64,000 nt of DNA from Hymenoscyphus infarciens (Eukaryota > Ascomycota > Leotiomycetes > Helotiales > Helotiaceae), in NCBI GenBank assembly GCA_001414345.1, contig LLCB01000277.1, positions 1-64,000 of the forward strand, in the 5' to 3' direction. The translations under genes were made by a program, and so were the position numbers. Below the pieces are notes generated by a model. It made no database searches and was not told the DNA's origin. It worked only from the letters and a program-made list of their open reading frames with translations. This document shows, piece by piece, positions 24,201 to 35,787 of this stretch (position 1 is its first letter; every line of letters starts with the position of its first letter).

Positions 24201-26970
24201 AGGTAAAAAGGATTTAAGAAGTAGCTTATTTAAAGTAATCTTATAATTATATTCTTAGTAAGAAGAGAGCTTATTAGAAGCTACTTTTAAGAATATATCT
24301 TTATAAAATAAGTAATACTTTAGAAGTTAGGCCTATATTAGAGCCCTTATCTTATTATCGTCTTAGAGAGAGGCTAATCTCTTATTAATAACCTAATCTA
24401 GCTTATAGAGGCTTATTATATAAAATTCCAAATTAGGCTATTTTATATTATAATATATTATGTTTATGCTTATTTTATAAATAAAGGAGTGTAGAGTCTA
24501 GCCTTTTAAGACTATACTAGTAGTTTATAAAGGCTTTAAACTAAAGTTAGATATTAAAATTTTAAGAGATGTTATTATAGATAGAAATAATAACTTAGTA
24601 ATATTTATAAGTCTATCTTTTTTACGTTTTTCTTATTACTAGATAGTATATTCTCTTTAATTTATATTCGACTAGTGATTTAAAAAGGGTTTCTAGTTCT
24701 AGTTAGAAAGAGAAAGTAAAATTTCCTTACTATAGTAGAGAGTTAAAAGGTAATTAGCTAGCTAAATAATCTAGCTTTTTAAGAGATTAAGGAGGACTTT
24801 AAAGTAGTTTAACTATTTATTACTAATAATTAGGTCTTATTATCTAAGGTTTAAGATAATAAAAAGGTAGTTAAGAATATAACGTTTATTAATATTTAAA
24901 TATAGTTATATAAACTAATTTATCTAGCTTTTAGTACTATTATTATATCTATAAATAGATACTATATATAGTAATCTTTAAATCTTTAAACCTATTAACT
25001 TAGATAAGTATAAGACTAGGGGCTAATTTAGAAATAGGTACCTATTTACTTCTATATCTACTAAAGCTTATATTTTAATACTATATCTCTATATACTAAG
25101 AGTAGTATTTATAAGGAATTATTTTTCTCTTATAAGCTTAGAAAGATTAAGTTTAGCTAGATTATATTTATATAAGTTTAGGAAGGAATTTTTACTTAAG
25201 CTTCTTTATTTTCCTTCTAGCTTAGCTTAGAGTTAGAGTATTCTTTAGAAGGTTATTCTTCTTTAGGTTAATTATCTATCTTATTAATAGTAAGAAGATT
25301 AGAGTAATTAGGTTTAAAATGTCTAGGCTTACTATATTAGTAATAATTCGTATTAGTAGAGACTTAGTTTGTTAATATAGTCTTTAATTTTTTATTAGTA
25401 GAAAATAGTCTAGGAGTTTATAAAATCTTTTAAGATATAGGATTAAGTCTACGTAAGAGTAAAAAGGTTTTTAGAGTAGAGCTAGGTAAGGATTAAAAAG
25501 TACTTATCTTTTTAAATAATAAGGTTATATTAATTAGTTTAGCTATAGTACTAGTTATAGATAACTCTATGTTTTAGCGCTTCTCTTTATCTAAGGCTAA
25601 AAGACATACTACTATCTTATTAAAATTATAATTCTAATCTCTCTTAGCTAAAGCAGAGCTATCTTAGAGCTATAGCGTAATCTTATTCTATATTAAGTAG
25701 AATCTTTCTAACTCTAGTATTCTCTTAAGTATAGCTATATTTAAGAAGCGTGCTCTAAAATCTAAAAAAGTTTCTCTTATATAACTCTTTCTACTTATTT
25801 ATAAGGCTTAAAATTTATTCTAAGTATTCTCTTTCTTATAACTAGTTAAGAAGTAAGAGTTAAGAAGTTTAATTATATCTTATTAATCTTTAAAAGCTAT
25901 ATTATTTAAATTAAACTTATATTAGAGCTCTAAGTAGTTTCTAGTAAGTTTTGTAGTCGTTCTCTAAATAAGAGCTTTATAAGTTTTAAGTATATAGTAA
26001 TAGTTAGCGTTTACTTAGAGTCTATTATATATAGATATCTTCTATTACTTATAAGTAGGTAAAGTACTATTATTTAAAGGTTTAATTTTCTTTATAATCT
26101 TACTTTTAATAGGTTAAAGAGCTTTTAGAGTGCTTTTAAGTTATAGATATAGAGAAGGTTATTATAAAGAAGGAATATTAAAAGTAGAGTCTTACCTATA
26201 ATAATAGTTTAAAGAGATAGAAGAAGGTATTTATATAAGTTAGAGGAGACTTAGACTATAGTTATTATTTAGTAGCTATTAACTAATTTACTATACTAGG
26301 TCTAATAATTAAGTAATCTAATTATCTTACTCTAAAATTTTCTATTCTTTTTCTTAATTCTTAGCCTCTATAGCTTAGATTATACTCTATATCTTATCTA
26401 TATTAGAGAAGTCTTATTAATCTCTCTAGCTTTTAAGCGTAGAGTCTTTACCTTTATTATTCTTAGGCTTCTTAGTATTCTTAGAGCTATAATACCGAGT
26501 TAGAGACCTTTTAGTAGAGGCTTAACTTTATTACTTAAAGAGAGGCTCTACGCTTAAGAGCGGAGCTTAGAAAGGACCTAAGGTTACTCTAGATTCTAAT
26601 ATATTAAATATTAAATTAAGAGGAGGGTAAAGAGGTGATTTAGGAGTTTTCTAGATAACTGTTTATATTATTAACTATTTGAATTATATATAGTAATCCT
26701 TATATAGAGAGGGTTATTAGGATTCTTAGGAATACTTAGTATATTCTAATCCTTTAATATATAAAACACGATTTTTACTAGTTATTTATATAAATATTAA
26801 ACCCTAGTATTACTAGCTATTTAGGAGATCTCTAGAATCCTAGCTATTTGAGGATATATTATTATAGTCTAATTTTAAGCTAAATCGAAATCGAAATAAA
26901 AAAAAGCGACGATAAGCTTAAAAGAGATATTATAAAAGCTGTTACTAGCGAAGAAGAGTTATTGTTTTTA

Positions 26971-27448
26971 TATAATAATATAAAATATATATAACTATAA
27001 TAGAGGTATATAGGAGTACGTATAGTAGAATAACGTATATAGATACTAGGTACTAATATAGAAGAAAATAATAACTATCTCTCTACTATACTAAATATAA
27101 ATATCTATATATAAGAAGGTTAGAAGCTTCTAAGTTCTAATAATAATAATAACTAAGCCCTGCTTAATATAGCTAATACTAAATAATAAGAGCTAAAAAG
27201 CTAAATATATAACCTTTGATCTTTTAGAAAGCTAAATATATAATATCTAAACCTTAATCCCTTCTATATATAAATATTAGATATTTAATACCTTTAGCAC
27301 TTTACTCGCATAAGTATCAGTTATTTATAATCTCAGCCTTAGAGGTATTAGAGGTATTAGCAGTGCTTAGAAGTATCAGTAGTTTCACGAATACCGACAA
27401 TTCAAGATAGTACTATTATATAATAATTCAGAATAGCATACTATTACA
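26971..27448 (-). repeat. 5' LTR of Gypsy element (478 bp)
   Basis: It ends ACTATTACA followed by the AATAT target duplication. The first 100 bp or so (plus-strand reading) are also shared with the 374-bp LTRs at 50,305 and 53,036. Confidence 0.9.
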
Positions 27449-28799
27449 AATATTAATAAAAGAGACTATATATTAAATTAGATAAAGTACTTTATAGATT
27501 AAGAAATTCCCTAGCTCTATAGTTTAAATACTTTATAACTATTCTTTAAGAATATAGCTTAATACCTTATCTAGAAGAGCTCTATATTTATATAAATCTT
27601 CTAAAGAAGGTTTTTATAATCTTTTATATAAACAATATATAGATAATATACTATTAAGATAATAAATCTCTAATAAGAGTTATAATAGATAAACTAAAGC
27701 TTTTATATAAACTATACTTACTTAGTAATATAGAATAGTATCTTAGAATAAAAGTTTATAAGAATAGAGTATAGAAAAAGACATAGCTCTCTTATAATAT
27801 ATATATTAAATAAGTTACTAAATAATTTAAGCTTATTAATAGAGATTACCTAAGTATACTACTTCTAATATATAAACTAAAAAAGAATTAAGAAATAGTA
27901 AAACCTGCTTTTATAAAGTTCTATTAAGAGAAGGTAGGTTCGGTGCTCTATATAGTAATTATAATATAACTAGATATTATATTTACTACTTCCTAGCTTT
28001 TATACTTCTTAACTAACCTAAATAATAAATATATAGCTATAATAGATTAATATATTTAATACTTATTTAGAATAAGGTTCTTAGGAATTATATATAAGAG
28101 AGAGCTTAGAGGTATATAACTAGTGCTTATCTTAGATATATTATATATTAATAATCTAGAAACTTAAAGATCTTTTAATAAATATATAATATTATTATTT
28201 AATAGACTTATAGCTTAGAGAGCCTTATAATAAGATATAATTATAATATTAATAATAGAAGCTAAGCTTTTAGAAGTAAAGTAGCTAGGTATAGAAACGA
28301 TAGTATTAAAGCGTCTCTTTAAAGAACTATAGCTTAATTTAGATAAGATATAGAATATATTTTATAATAATTAATAAACTATTTAATTAATTACTAAGGA
28401 AAACGAGAGAATATCTATAAAGCTTTAATATATAGATATCTAGAATATATAACTTTATTAGAAGTACTAGAAGAGATCTTTCTAGGTTACTTATTTACTA
28501 ATAAATAATATATTAGTAGATAGACTTATAAAAAACTTATCTAGGTAAAAATTTAAATATTTTAGAGCTTTACTTAATCTCTAGAACGCTTATTTACTTA
28601 GTAAAATACTCTTTTAAGAGGCAAAAGTATACTAAATTTTAAGTTAAAACTATATTTTTAAGTTAAAAACGCTCTTCTAGAATAGTAAATAACGTTCTCT
28701 ATTATTTTTATATATTATTATACTTTACTTTATTATTTTACTTATATATTTTTAAGAAGTTTTATCCTTTTTTATATTATAATTATTTAGAGAGTATTA

Positions 28800-29493
28800 T
28801 CTCTTCAGTTATCTTTACACTCTACGTATAGACGCGTTCAGTAGTCCGATTTAAAACTACTCTTATTTAGAGTAGTTTTAAACTAAAATCTAGGTAGCTT
28901 CGAACTACGATACTACTAAGCTAGTTTAGAAGTACTAAGATATTAAAATCTAAATTAAAGCTCTTTCTATCTCTTTCTAATATAGCTAATTACTACTATA
29001 AATAGGTATATTACACTGCTTATACTAGCTCTTAGTTTAACGTATATAAGATAGGCGCGCCGCGCACTTGAGAGGCCTTCTCTTTAAAAGGCCTTCTCTT
29101 TAAGAGGACTTTTTTAGTAGCTTTTAAGACTCTTTTAGTAGACTTTTTCGTCCTAGCTTATTAGCATTAGTCTTACGCTATTCTAGAGAAGGCATATTAA
29201 TTAAAAAGAAGGATAAAAGAGTATAAAAGTAGCGATAGAAGTAGTAGAAGTAGTAGGAGTAGATAAGAGCTATATTATAAGCTAACTTACGCTAAAATAA
29301 TTATTTTTTTAGTAGAGCTTTTTAAATATAAGATTATAGGTAAATTATCGTTGAATTTCAGTATTATTATATACTTTAGTAGAGTTTAAAGAATAAGATA
29401 ATAATTTAAATATTTAGTCGTATTAAGACTAGAAATATAAGGTTAGAACCGCGTTCTACTAAATCACGTAGAGTATAAAGATAACTGAAGAGA
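28800..29493. mobile_element. MITE family B (about 694 bp) inside the copia 3' part
   Basis: Terminal inverted repeats TCTCTTCAGTTATCTTTA at both ends are flanked by TA (28,798-28,799 and 29,494-29,495). The repeats continue with weaker matching over about 40 bp (CTCTACGT segments). The interior includes a GC-rich GGCGCGCCGCGC patch near 29,053 and duplicated 'AGGCCTTCTCTTTAA' segments at about 29,071-29,105. No transposase is visible. TA targets suggest a Tc1/mariner-type origin. Confidence 0.8.
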
Positions 29494-29495
29494 TA

Positions 29496-31346
29496 AGCTT
29501 ATTTTAGATTTTATTTATTTATTTAATTATTATATACTTAGTAATTAAGCGTTATAAGACCCTTCTAGAGAGCGCTATTAAATATAAATATAAAGTTTTA
29601 AAGGAACTAACTACTACTATACGAACGTAAAGTATACTAACTAACTAATAATACTTCTTCTAATACTTAGAAACAGTTTTACTAAGAGTAGTAAGCACTA
29701 TACCTATTTTATTAAGAGTATTACTAAGATTAATACTATTAGACTTATTATTACTATTATTATCTTTAGACTTCTTACTCTTAGAAATATCCTTCTTATG
29801 CTTATAGCTCTTTAAAGAACGCTTAGAATAGTTATTAGTAAGCTTCTTAGAAGACGACTTCTTAGAAACTAACTTTATAGAAGTAGTTTTCTTTAAAATA
29901 GTCTTTCTTAGAATAGACTTTAGAATAGATTTTTTAGAATAGCTTTTTAAAAGAACCTTTAGAGGCTTTTAAGTAGACTTTTACTACTTAGAGAGAGAGG
30001 TATTATCTTTACTATAAATAGTAGAACTCTTATAAGAAGTACTTAGGCTCTTAGTTTAACTATAAGTATTAGCTCTTATAAGTAGAGTACTATTTAAGGT
30101 AGAAGCTATAAAAGGAGTACTCTTAGAAATATAGTTACTACGCTTTAAAAACTTAGAAGTATTACTATCTAGTTCGTTATTAGAAGCGAGACTCTAAAAA
30201 CTATTAGGCTCTTTATAATAATAAGTATAATTTAGAACTAAGGATAACTAAGAGCTTCTAAAACCCTATTTAAGTCTTATATAGATTATATTATATAACT
30301 TCTTCTACTTCTAAATCTATAAAATTAGCTAAGGAAATAAAATAAGAAGTAAAAGACTAACTAAATAAAGCTTTATATAAACTTTATTACTAATATTAGT
30401 CTAATATTTCTTAAGATTTTTAGTTAAAGTAATTATAAAAGGGAGATAGATACTTAGTAACACTTTATAAGAGTATCTAATAATATAGTTAAAATAGTAT
30501 ATAACTTTTTTAGATTCTATATTATAATAGTAACTAGTTAATTTACTAGCTACTATAGAAGTAATATAGCCTTTATAAGAAGCTTCTTAGAAATTTAAAA
30601 TATTAAGACAACCTTTCTTAATAGAAGGCGTAGTAAGTAAGCTCTTACTACTAACAGTTAAGTACTTAATATTATTACTAGGAAATTTATTTAAGAGCCT
30701 AGTATTAATAGCTAGAAGCTTCTTAAGAAGTTTTTTAGGTTTAGGATTATCTTTAAAAGCTTAATATTAATTAGAGCTTATAACTATTAACTTCTCTAGC
30801 TTATTCTTAGAGACGTTAATAGTATAAAATCTACTAAATATACTACTCTAGAGTATAACTAGATTAAAAGAGAAAACATATAAGGGATTTAATATTTAAT
30901 ATTCTTATATAGTTAGCTAAAGCGTAGTATAAAGATTAATATACTTAAAAGAACTTATAAGTATATAACGCCTAGGTTCTAATCTATTAATTATAAATTA
31001 TTTAACGCCTTCCTTATCGACTTTATTTTTATAAGACTCGCTTTTATTAGCAACTTTAGCTTTATAATACTTATAAACAAGTATAAGACTATTATTTATA
31101 AGGGTCTTACTATCTAGAAGATAAGAGATCTAGGAGAGAGGCTATTTTAGTTAATATAAGAGCCTAAGAAAGGTAAATATAAGCTTTATACTATAGTCTT
31201 TTATTAGATAGCACGTACTATAGTAGTCTAGTAGTAGTAGAAGAGTTTTAAAGAAGTTATAAAAAGAAAAGAAAGAGTTTAGGTTATTAAATCTATATAT
31301 ATAGTAAATAACGCTTTCTTAATTAAGAAAGGTTATTTAAGAGATA
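29496..31346. repeat. Unclassified RIP-degraded segment between MITE B and copia 3' LTR
   Basis: This 1.85 kb lies inside the copia borders but beyond its RNase H. No terminal repeats of a further element were found. On the minus strand about 29,640-30,000 reads as a Lys/Ser-rich tail (for example SLKSYKHKKDISKSKKSKDN), with further damaged frames towards 31,300. This may be the relic of an accessory gene antisense to copia pol, or an older insertion whose ends are lost. Confidence 0.4.
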
Positions 31347-31521
31347 TATTATAGAATAAAGGTAGGTTAGATAAAGGATTACCTAATAATCTCTACCTTT
31401 TAAGTAAGAAGCATAGTATTTAAAGCCTTATACTCTTCTCTATAGTTCTAGGAATTAAGTATCTACTTTAACTTTACTTTACTTATTCTATGCTCTCGAT
31501 ATAGCTTCTATAATTGCTATA
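31347..31521 (+). repeat. 3' LTR of copia element
   Basis: 175 bp, begins TATTATAGAATA and ends ATTGCTATA, followed immediately by the GAAGA duplication that also precedes the 5' LTR. Confidence 0.9.
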
Positions 31522-31673
31522 GAAGATCTAGTAGTTCTTTCTAGCTAGTTATTATATCTTAAAGAGTACTTTAGTTTTCTATTTTCTAAAATAAATAAGA
31601 GAGATTTCTTTTCTAAAAACGTATAGTTTATAAAATATCGTTAAAAGAGAAGCTTAACTTGTAACTCACTATA

Positions 31674-32991
31674 GTAAGAATAGAGTCTTTTCGACAGAAT
31701 CTTAATTCCTCGGCATTAACTTAATTCTTAACAAAGTTAGAAGTTTGTTAAAATAGACTTAGTATAAGAGTAATAATAAAAAAATTATCTAAGAGCGATG
31801 ATTAATATTTACGAGGTTTGAAAGAACTTTACCTAGTCCTTTGTTAGATTAGATATTTAAATTGTTTTAGAGTCTATTTCGTTCGCGCTCTCGATTCGCG
31901 AATCTCTCTATAAAAGTTAAATCGAATTAATTTTATTTGTAAATCGCGTTTTAAATTATAAATCCGTTTAGTGAAACGCCTCTATTTATAAATCGAATTA
32001 TTTGAATTAAGCCTTAGTACTATATTTATAAATCTTCTATATAAAAAAGCTTAGTTTATAATTGCCTCTCTAAAGTAGTATTTACGAATTAAACCTTCGA
32101 TTCGTATCTTATAACACTATACTATAGTATACTTCTCTTATTTAGTATAGTAACGCTATGCTAAGGTTATCTTTAGTAGTTACTTCTTAATTCTTCTTCT
32201 TATATATAGACGTAAGTTAAAGAGTGACTCTATTAAACTACTTTATAGTTTACGTACGTAGTTTTAGTAGCATTATACTAGTAGTTCTTAGGTAAGCTTC
32301 AAGAAGTTAAAATAGTATCGTATATATACTAAAATATCTTTTTAGAGAATTCTTTTTAGTAAGCAATTTACTATATATTTACTAAACAGTATAAGAATTC
32401 GAATTAGGAATATTAATTCGATTCATAAGCAAATAAAAGGTAGCTAGTATAAGCTCGATTCGACGAATAAATCACAGGTTCAAAATGCGAACCAAACAGG
32501 CTCTTAGTTGTCACGGAGGGAAAGTTAAATTACTTAGAGAAAGAGACATAAGAGGATGAATAGTTGTTCGCAGAGTGTACAAGTAGTCGCTCGTTCGATC
32601 GTCAATCTAAAGAATAAAGTGATGCGAGAAACTCTAGGACAATTTAATAATAAGGGGAAAGAGGCCGAAGAGAATTGGTAATCGTTTATTCGAGTCATCT
32701 TAGTAACAATAGCTTTTGTTTTATTATCTCGGGTATTGAGGAAAATGAGTACCAAAAGCTTAGCTGTTCCTCTCAATCTTAAGAATCAAAACGACCGAAT
32801 CCTTATAGATTCTCACCGCTGTTCGAGTATCCAAAAACGCCTCGGAACTTGAAACAGAAATTTTGAAAGGGATATGTTACAGGAATTCCAAAACCAGAAG
32901 ACCACATTAAAGCAGATCGGCACAGACTTACAGAAGAGAAAGAAATTTTGCGGGCTAGAATAGATGGTAGATGTTGGGAGGAAAAGATATA
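31674..32991. other. AT-rich to mixed non-coding sequence between two MITEs
   Basis: Composition rises gradually from AT-rich to balanced. There is a minus-strand 80-codon frame (32,534-32,776) without recognisable features, which I do not accept as a gene. Repeated 'ATAAATCGAATTA / AAATTATAAATCCG' like motifs occur around 31,915-32,050. Confidence 0.45.
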
Positions 32992-33508
32992 CAGTGAGTT
33001 ACGAGTTAAGCTTGAATTTGCCCACTTTTTTATAATCCGAGCTTTTTTTTTTCAAAGCTTTCTCCCTCTTTTCTTTAGAAGATAGAAAATAAAAGTACTC
33101 TAAAAGAGTCGAGGCCTAGCTAGAAAAAAGCGCTATATCTAATTATCTCTCTTCTATATTACTTATTAATTTAAAGTAAGTATAACAAATATAAATTAAA
33201 AAATAGATAATTCTTAAAAAAAACCCCTTTTTTAAAAAAGATTTCACTAACTCTATAAGGTCGATAAAGTATACTAAGACCTTATAAAAATTAAGATAGA
33301 TATAAAATTGTCTATTTTTGTTATATAAAGTTTATAGAGTAATAGAGGATATATAGAGCTCTTATTTTCTGTTATCTAGAGTATACTAATATATGTTATT
33401 ATTAATAAATAGGTAAAAGAGTACCTAAAAAGGGGGGAAATCAAGGAATTTTTTAAAAAGCTTAGATTATAAAGGTGGGCAAATTCAAGCTTAACTCGTA
33501 ACTTACTA
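32992..33508. mobile_element. MITE family A copy 2 (517 bp)
   Basis: The left end CAGTGAGTTACGAGTTAAGC and right end (reverse complement TAGTAAGTTACGAGTTAAGC) form inverted repeats of about 55 bp, extending through TTGAATTTGCCCAC. TA lies on both sides (32,990-32,991 and 33,509-33,510). Sub-terminal sequence near 33,080-33,130 (AGATAGAAAATAAAAGTACT...) matches the right arm of copy 1 (31,540-31,600, reverse strand). It has no coding capacity. Confidence 0.88.
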
Positions 33509-33510
33509 TA

Positions 33511-35787
33511 AACAGTGATTTAAATAAAATTGAGGAGAGAGGAAAGAAGTGAAGAGAGCTCAAAAGCAATTCGCCGCCGCTTTTTCGGAACCCTCTTGAC
33601 TGTTTTCTCCGACGTCTGTGGGAGGTAAATAGTAAGTTGGCGAAACTCTAGAGGCTCGAACTAATAACTTTTCATCCCGTCCCCTATAAGACATGCTACG
33701 AGATTCCTTATAACCAAAGTTATCTTTGTGATTAATCTACTCGAAATATAAAAGAATTTTTAAAAAATAGAGTTAAATAACTAATGATTAGATTATTACG
33801 TCACTGTGTAATTCTAGAAGGGATAGTGGGAGCCAATGCTAATCGAAATAGCCGAGGGACAGGGCTGCTTTAAATCTGGTAGAGTTCCGTCCTTTTCGCC
33901 CGTAGACAGCCTCTCCAGCTTTTCTTGAGTTGGGCGTTCTTAATCTTAAACTAATAGCTAGTTTACCGCTCTTAGTCTTTATAGACAGTTTATAAACAAT
34001 AAAATATTTATCTAAATTATAATAGTTTAAAGTAATACCTGACCTCCAGCCTCAATTACATATAACCAAAACTCTTTTCGAACTTCAATTCACCATCTTT
34101 CATCTCTCATACTTGTACGTACCAGACATTGCACTCTTCACCCACACAGCAACTGAGTGAGAAGGAAGATGAAAGCATCAAGAATCACTTCACTTCCCGT
34201 GAATCAAAACCCAGGAGCTACTCTCAAGCCACTCCACATACCGACGAAGGATGTCATCCCCCGTAACCTCGAACAGTCGGTTCTATCTTTGAGTAGCTCG
34301 TAAATCGTCTGGCACATCAAGAATATCATCAAGAAGCATTTACATCCTTATTCGCTTGCGTTCCCTGACCCCCTTGACAATTTGACGGAAGGCGTGCTCA
34401 TCATCCTGAGTTAGATTGTTTGTTGAGAGAACCCCCATGAGCGAAGCCGAAGGCGAAAATGTACTGAAGAATGCGTTTGGGGGTAGGAGGGCGGGAAAGG
34501 TAAGGCAAAGTAGTAAGTTTCCTGTCACCGGTCAACCGTTGGTTTGTTTGCTGCCGTGTCATGACAAGGGCAAGTTCGATACGTTTTCACATTTGTATAA
34601 GTCGAGAAAATATTATGCAGACAGCTAGAATTTTACTCGCAACTTTCAGGGAAATGAATGGAGGCAATGAATGGGAATGGAATCTTTGGGAAGGCGTTCA
34701 CATACCATTTCCGAAATTGTTAATAGTACGTTTAAAGCTATATGACCTGGTGCGTTTCCAACGGTACCTCTTTTTTCATACCTTTCAAAAGCGGCAATTG
34801 CTCCAAAACTTCTTCTCCAAATCTGCGCCAGTGTTCCCTAGCTAGACAGGGCACTGATTGGCTGGATTTTTCTCCTCCTCCTCTGATGCCTCTTCCACCT
34901 TCAGTAGTAATAATTTGAACATTCAGCACCAGCAGAAAGATAGTAAAAGCATGAAAATCGACAGCTAATCTATACAAAACCATCCCCGTCCTGGTTTGCA
35001 GAAGAATTTCAATTACAAATTAGAGTTAACTTTTTCAAATGTTTCTTTACTTTGAGAAATGTAGCTAAGAAGCTGTTGATGCCTTACGTGAAGTGACATA
35101 TTTGGCTCTTATGCGCCCCGCACTGTCGCGTTAAGCCTGGAATAGCACACGAAGTGAAGGACCTTGAGGTTGGTCAGGAGGCTTAAAAAGTCGATTCGAG
35201 TAATAAAAGCCGTAAGCGAACTTCTGAGCTCAATCACCACCAAGAGAGACTAAGTAGGAAGTAGGAGTTCGTTGTTCTCTTTATGTATTATTATGAGGAA
35301 TTCAATGAATCAAGAATCTCAGTACTAACTGAGGTGCTACTTTATACTGCTCGGACTGCCGCTTATTCTTTGCCATCAATTTACTACGTGGTGTTTCAGG
35401 TTGGGTTTATAGTTAATCAGGTGGCACTCCGCCCGCACTTCATTACCTAGGTGGAATTCTAGTCAATTACTGAATGAACTTTAATTCTTGCAATCATCTG
35501 CGTTACACTTTGAAAAGAAACTTGATTTTTGAGAGGTATCTCACTCTCAGAAGGTAGCATCCTAATTGCTCAAGCAAAATATCAGCACCATTTCATGTCT
35601 GTTACTTGAAGCAATTTTGAAAGTACCAAGGAATCTATCCCCCACTCAATCCCACATCATACAATCCCACCATACATACGCCTTGCAAGACGCCAAACAA
35701 GTTCTTGATAATAATTAATCCACAAAATAACGCCACACCGGCACCCCAGAAGCGATACCCGTTTATTGTCTCGTACCATGGCAAGAA
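33511..35787. other. Intergenic region, no supportable gene
   Basis: Mixed-composition DNA. A 44-codon plus-strand frame at 34,168-34,302 (starting MKASRITSLPVNQ) and short frames at 34,340-34,983 lack homology I can recognise and lack intron support. The stretch at 35,475-35,535 is a diverged copy of 10,055-10,115. The right end should hold the 3' UTR of rad52. Confidence 0.45.

Larger units (their letters stand above)
19395..27448 (-). mobile_element. Ty3/Gypsy LTR retrotransposon nested in copia RT, antisense
   Basis: LTRs of 478 bp (19,395-19,872 and 26,971-27,448) are flanked by AATAT duplications (19,390-19,394 and 27,449-27,453). Pol runs on the minus strand. The reverse transcriptase at about 24,180-23,700 reads as a damaged version of K-L-N-A-L-T ... 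A-K-I-F-T-K-L-D-I-K-Q-A-F and ends in Y-L-N-N-I-L-I-Y, that is Y-L-D-D-I after C-to-T changes. Gag-like sequence lies at about 25,500-26,900 next to the right LTR, so the right LTR is the 5' LTR. RIP stops occur throughout. A plus-strand frame relic lies at 20,451-21,200. The insertion separates two halves of the copia RT, which rejoin when it is removed. Confidence 0.9.
13749..31521 (+). mobile_element. Ty1/copia LTR retrotransposon, RIP-damaged, carrying three nested insertions
   Basis: Direct LTRs of 175 bp (13,749-13,923 and 31,347-31,521) are flanked by a perfect GAAGA target duplication (13,744-13,748 and 31,522-31,526). Pol relics read on the plus strand: a gag-pre-integrase motif near 15,890 where W-H-K-R-L-G-H-L has decayed to stop-Y-K-R-L-G-Y-L, an integrase core around 16,020-16,350, and a reverse transcriptase interrupted twice (about 17,800-19,394, resuming at 27,454-27,900, with the LxKALYGLR-like segment near 27,480). 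RNase H-like sequence follows to about 28,650. All frames contain RIP stops, so the element is dead. Removing the nested elements still leaves about 7.8 kb, long for copia, which leaves 29,496-31,346 unexplained. Confidence 0.9.
13410..31671. mobile_element. MITE family A copy 1, split by a copia insertion
   Basis: The left end (TAGTGAGTTACGCGTTAAGC...) and right end (reverse complement TAGTGAGTTACAAGTTAAGC...) form terminal inverted repeats matching over about 50 bp. TA duplications flank them at 13,408-13,409 and 31,672-31,673. The own sequence is 13,410-13,748 plus 31,527-31,671, about 484 bp, close to the 517 bp of copy 2 at 32,992, and sub-terminal sequence also matches copy 2. The TA target and CAGTGAG-type ends suggest a Tc1/mariner (Fot/pogo-like) derived non-autonomous element. 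No transposase is present. Confidence 0.85.

Noticed and set aside
34168..34302. 44-codon frame (MKASRITSLPVNQ...) as a small protein or first exon
   Set aside because: No donor site leads to a following exon in frame and no family is recognisable; too short to support alone.
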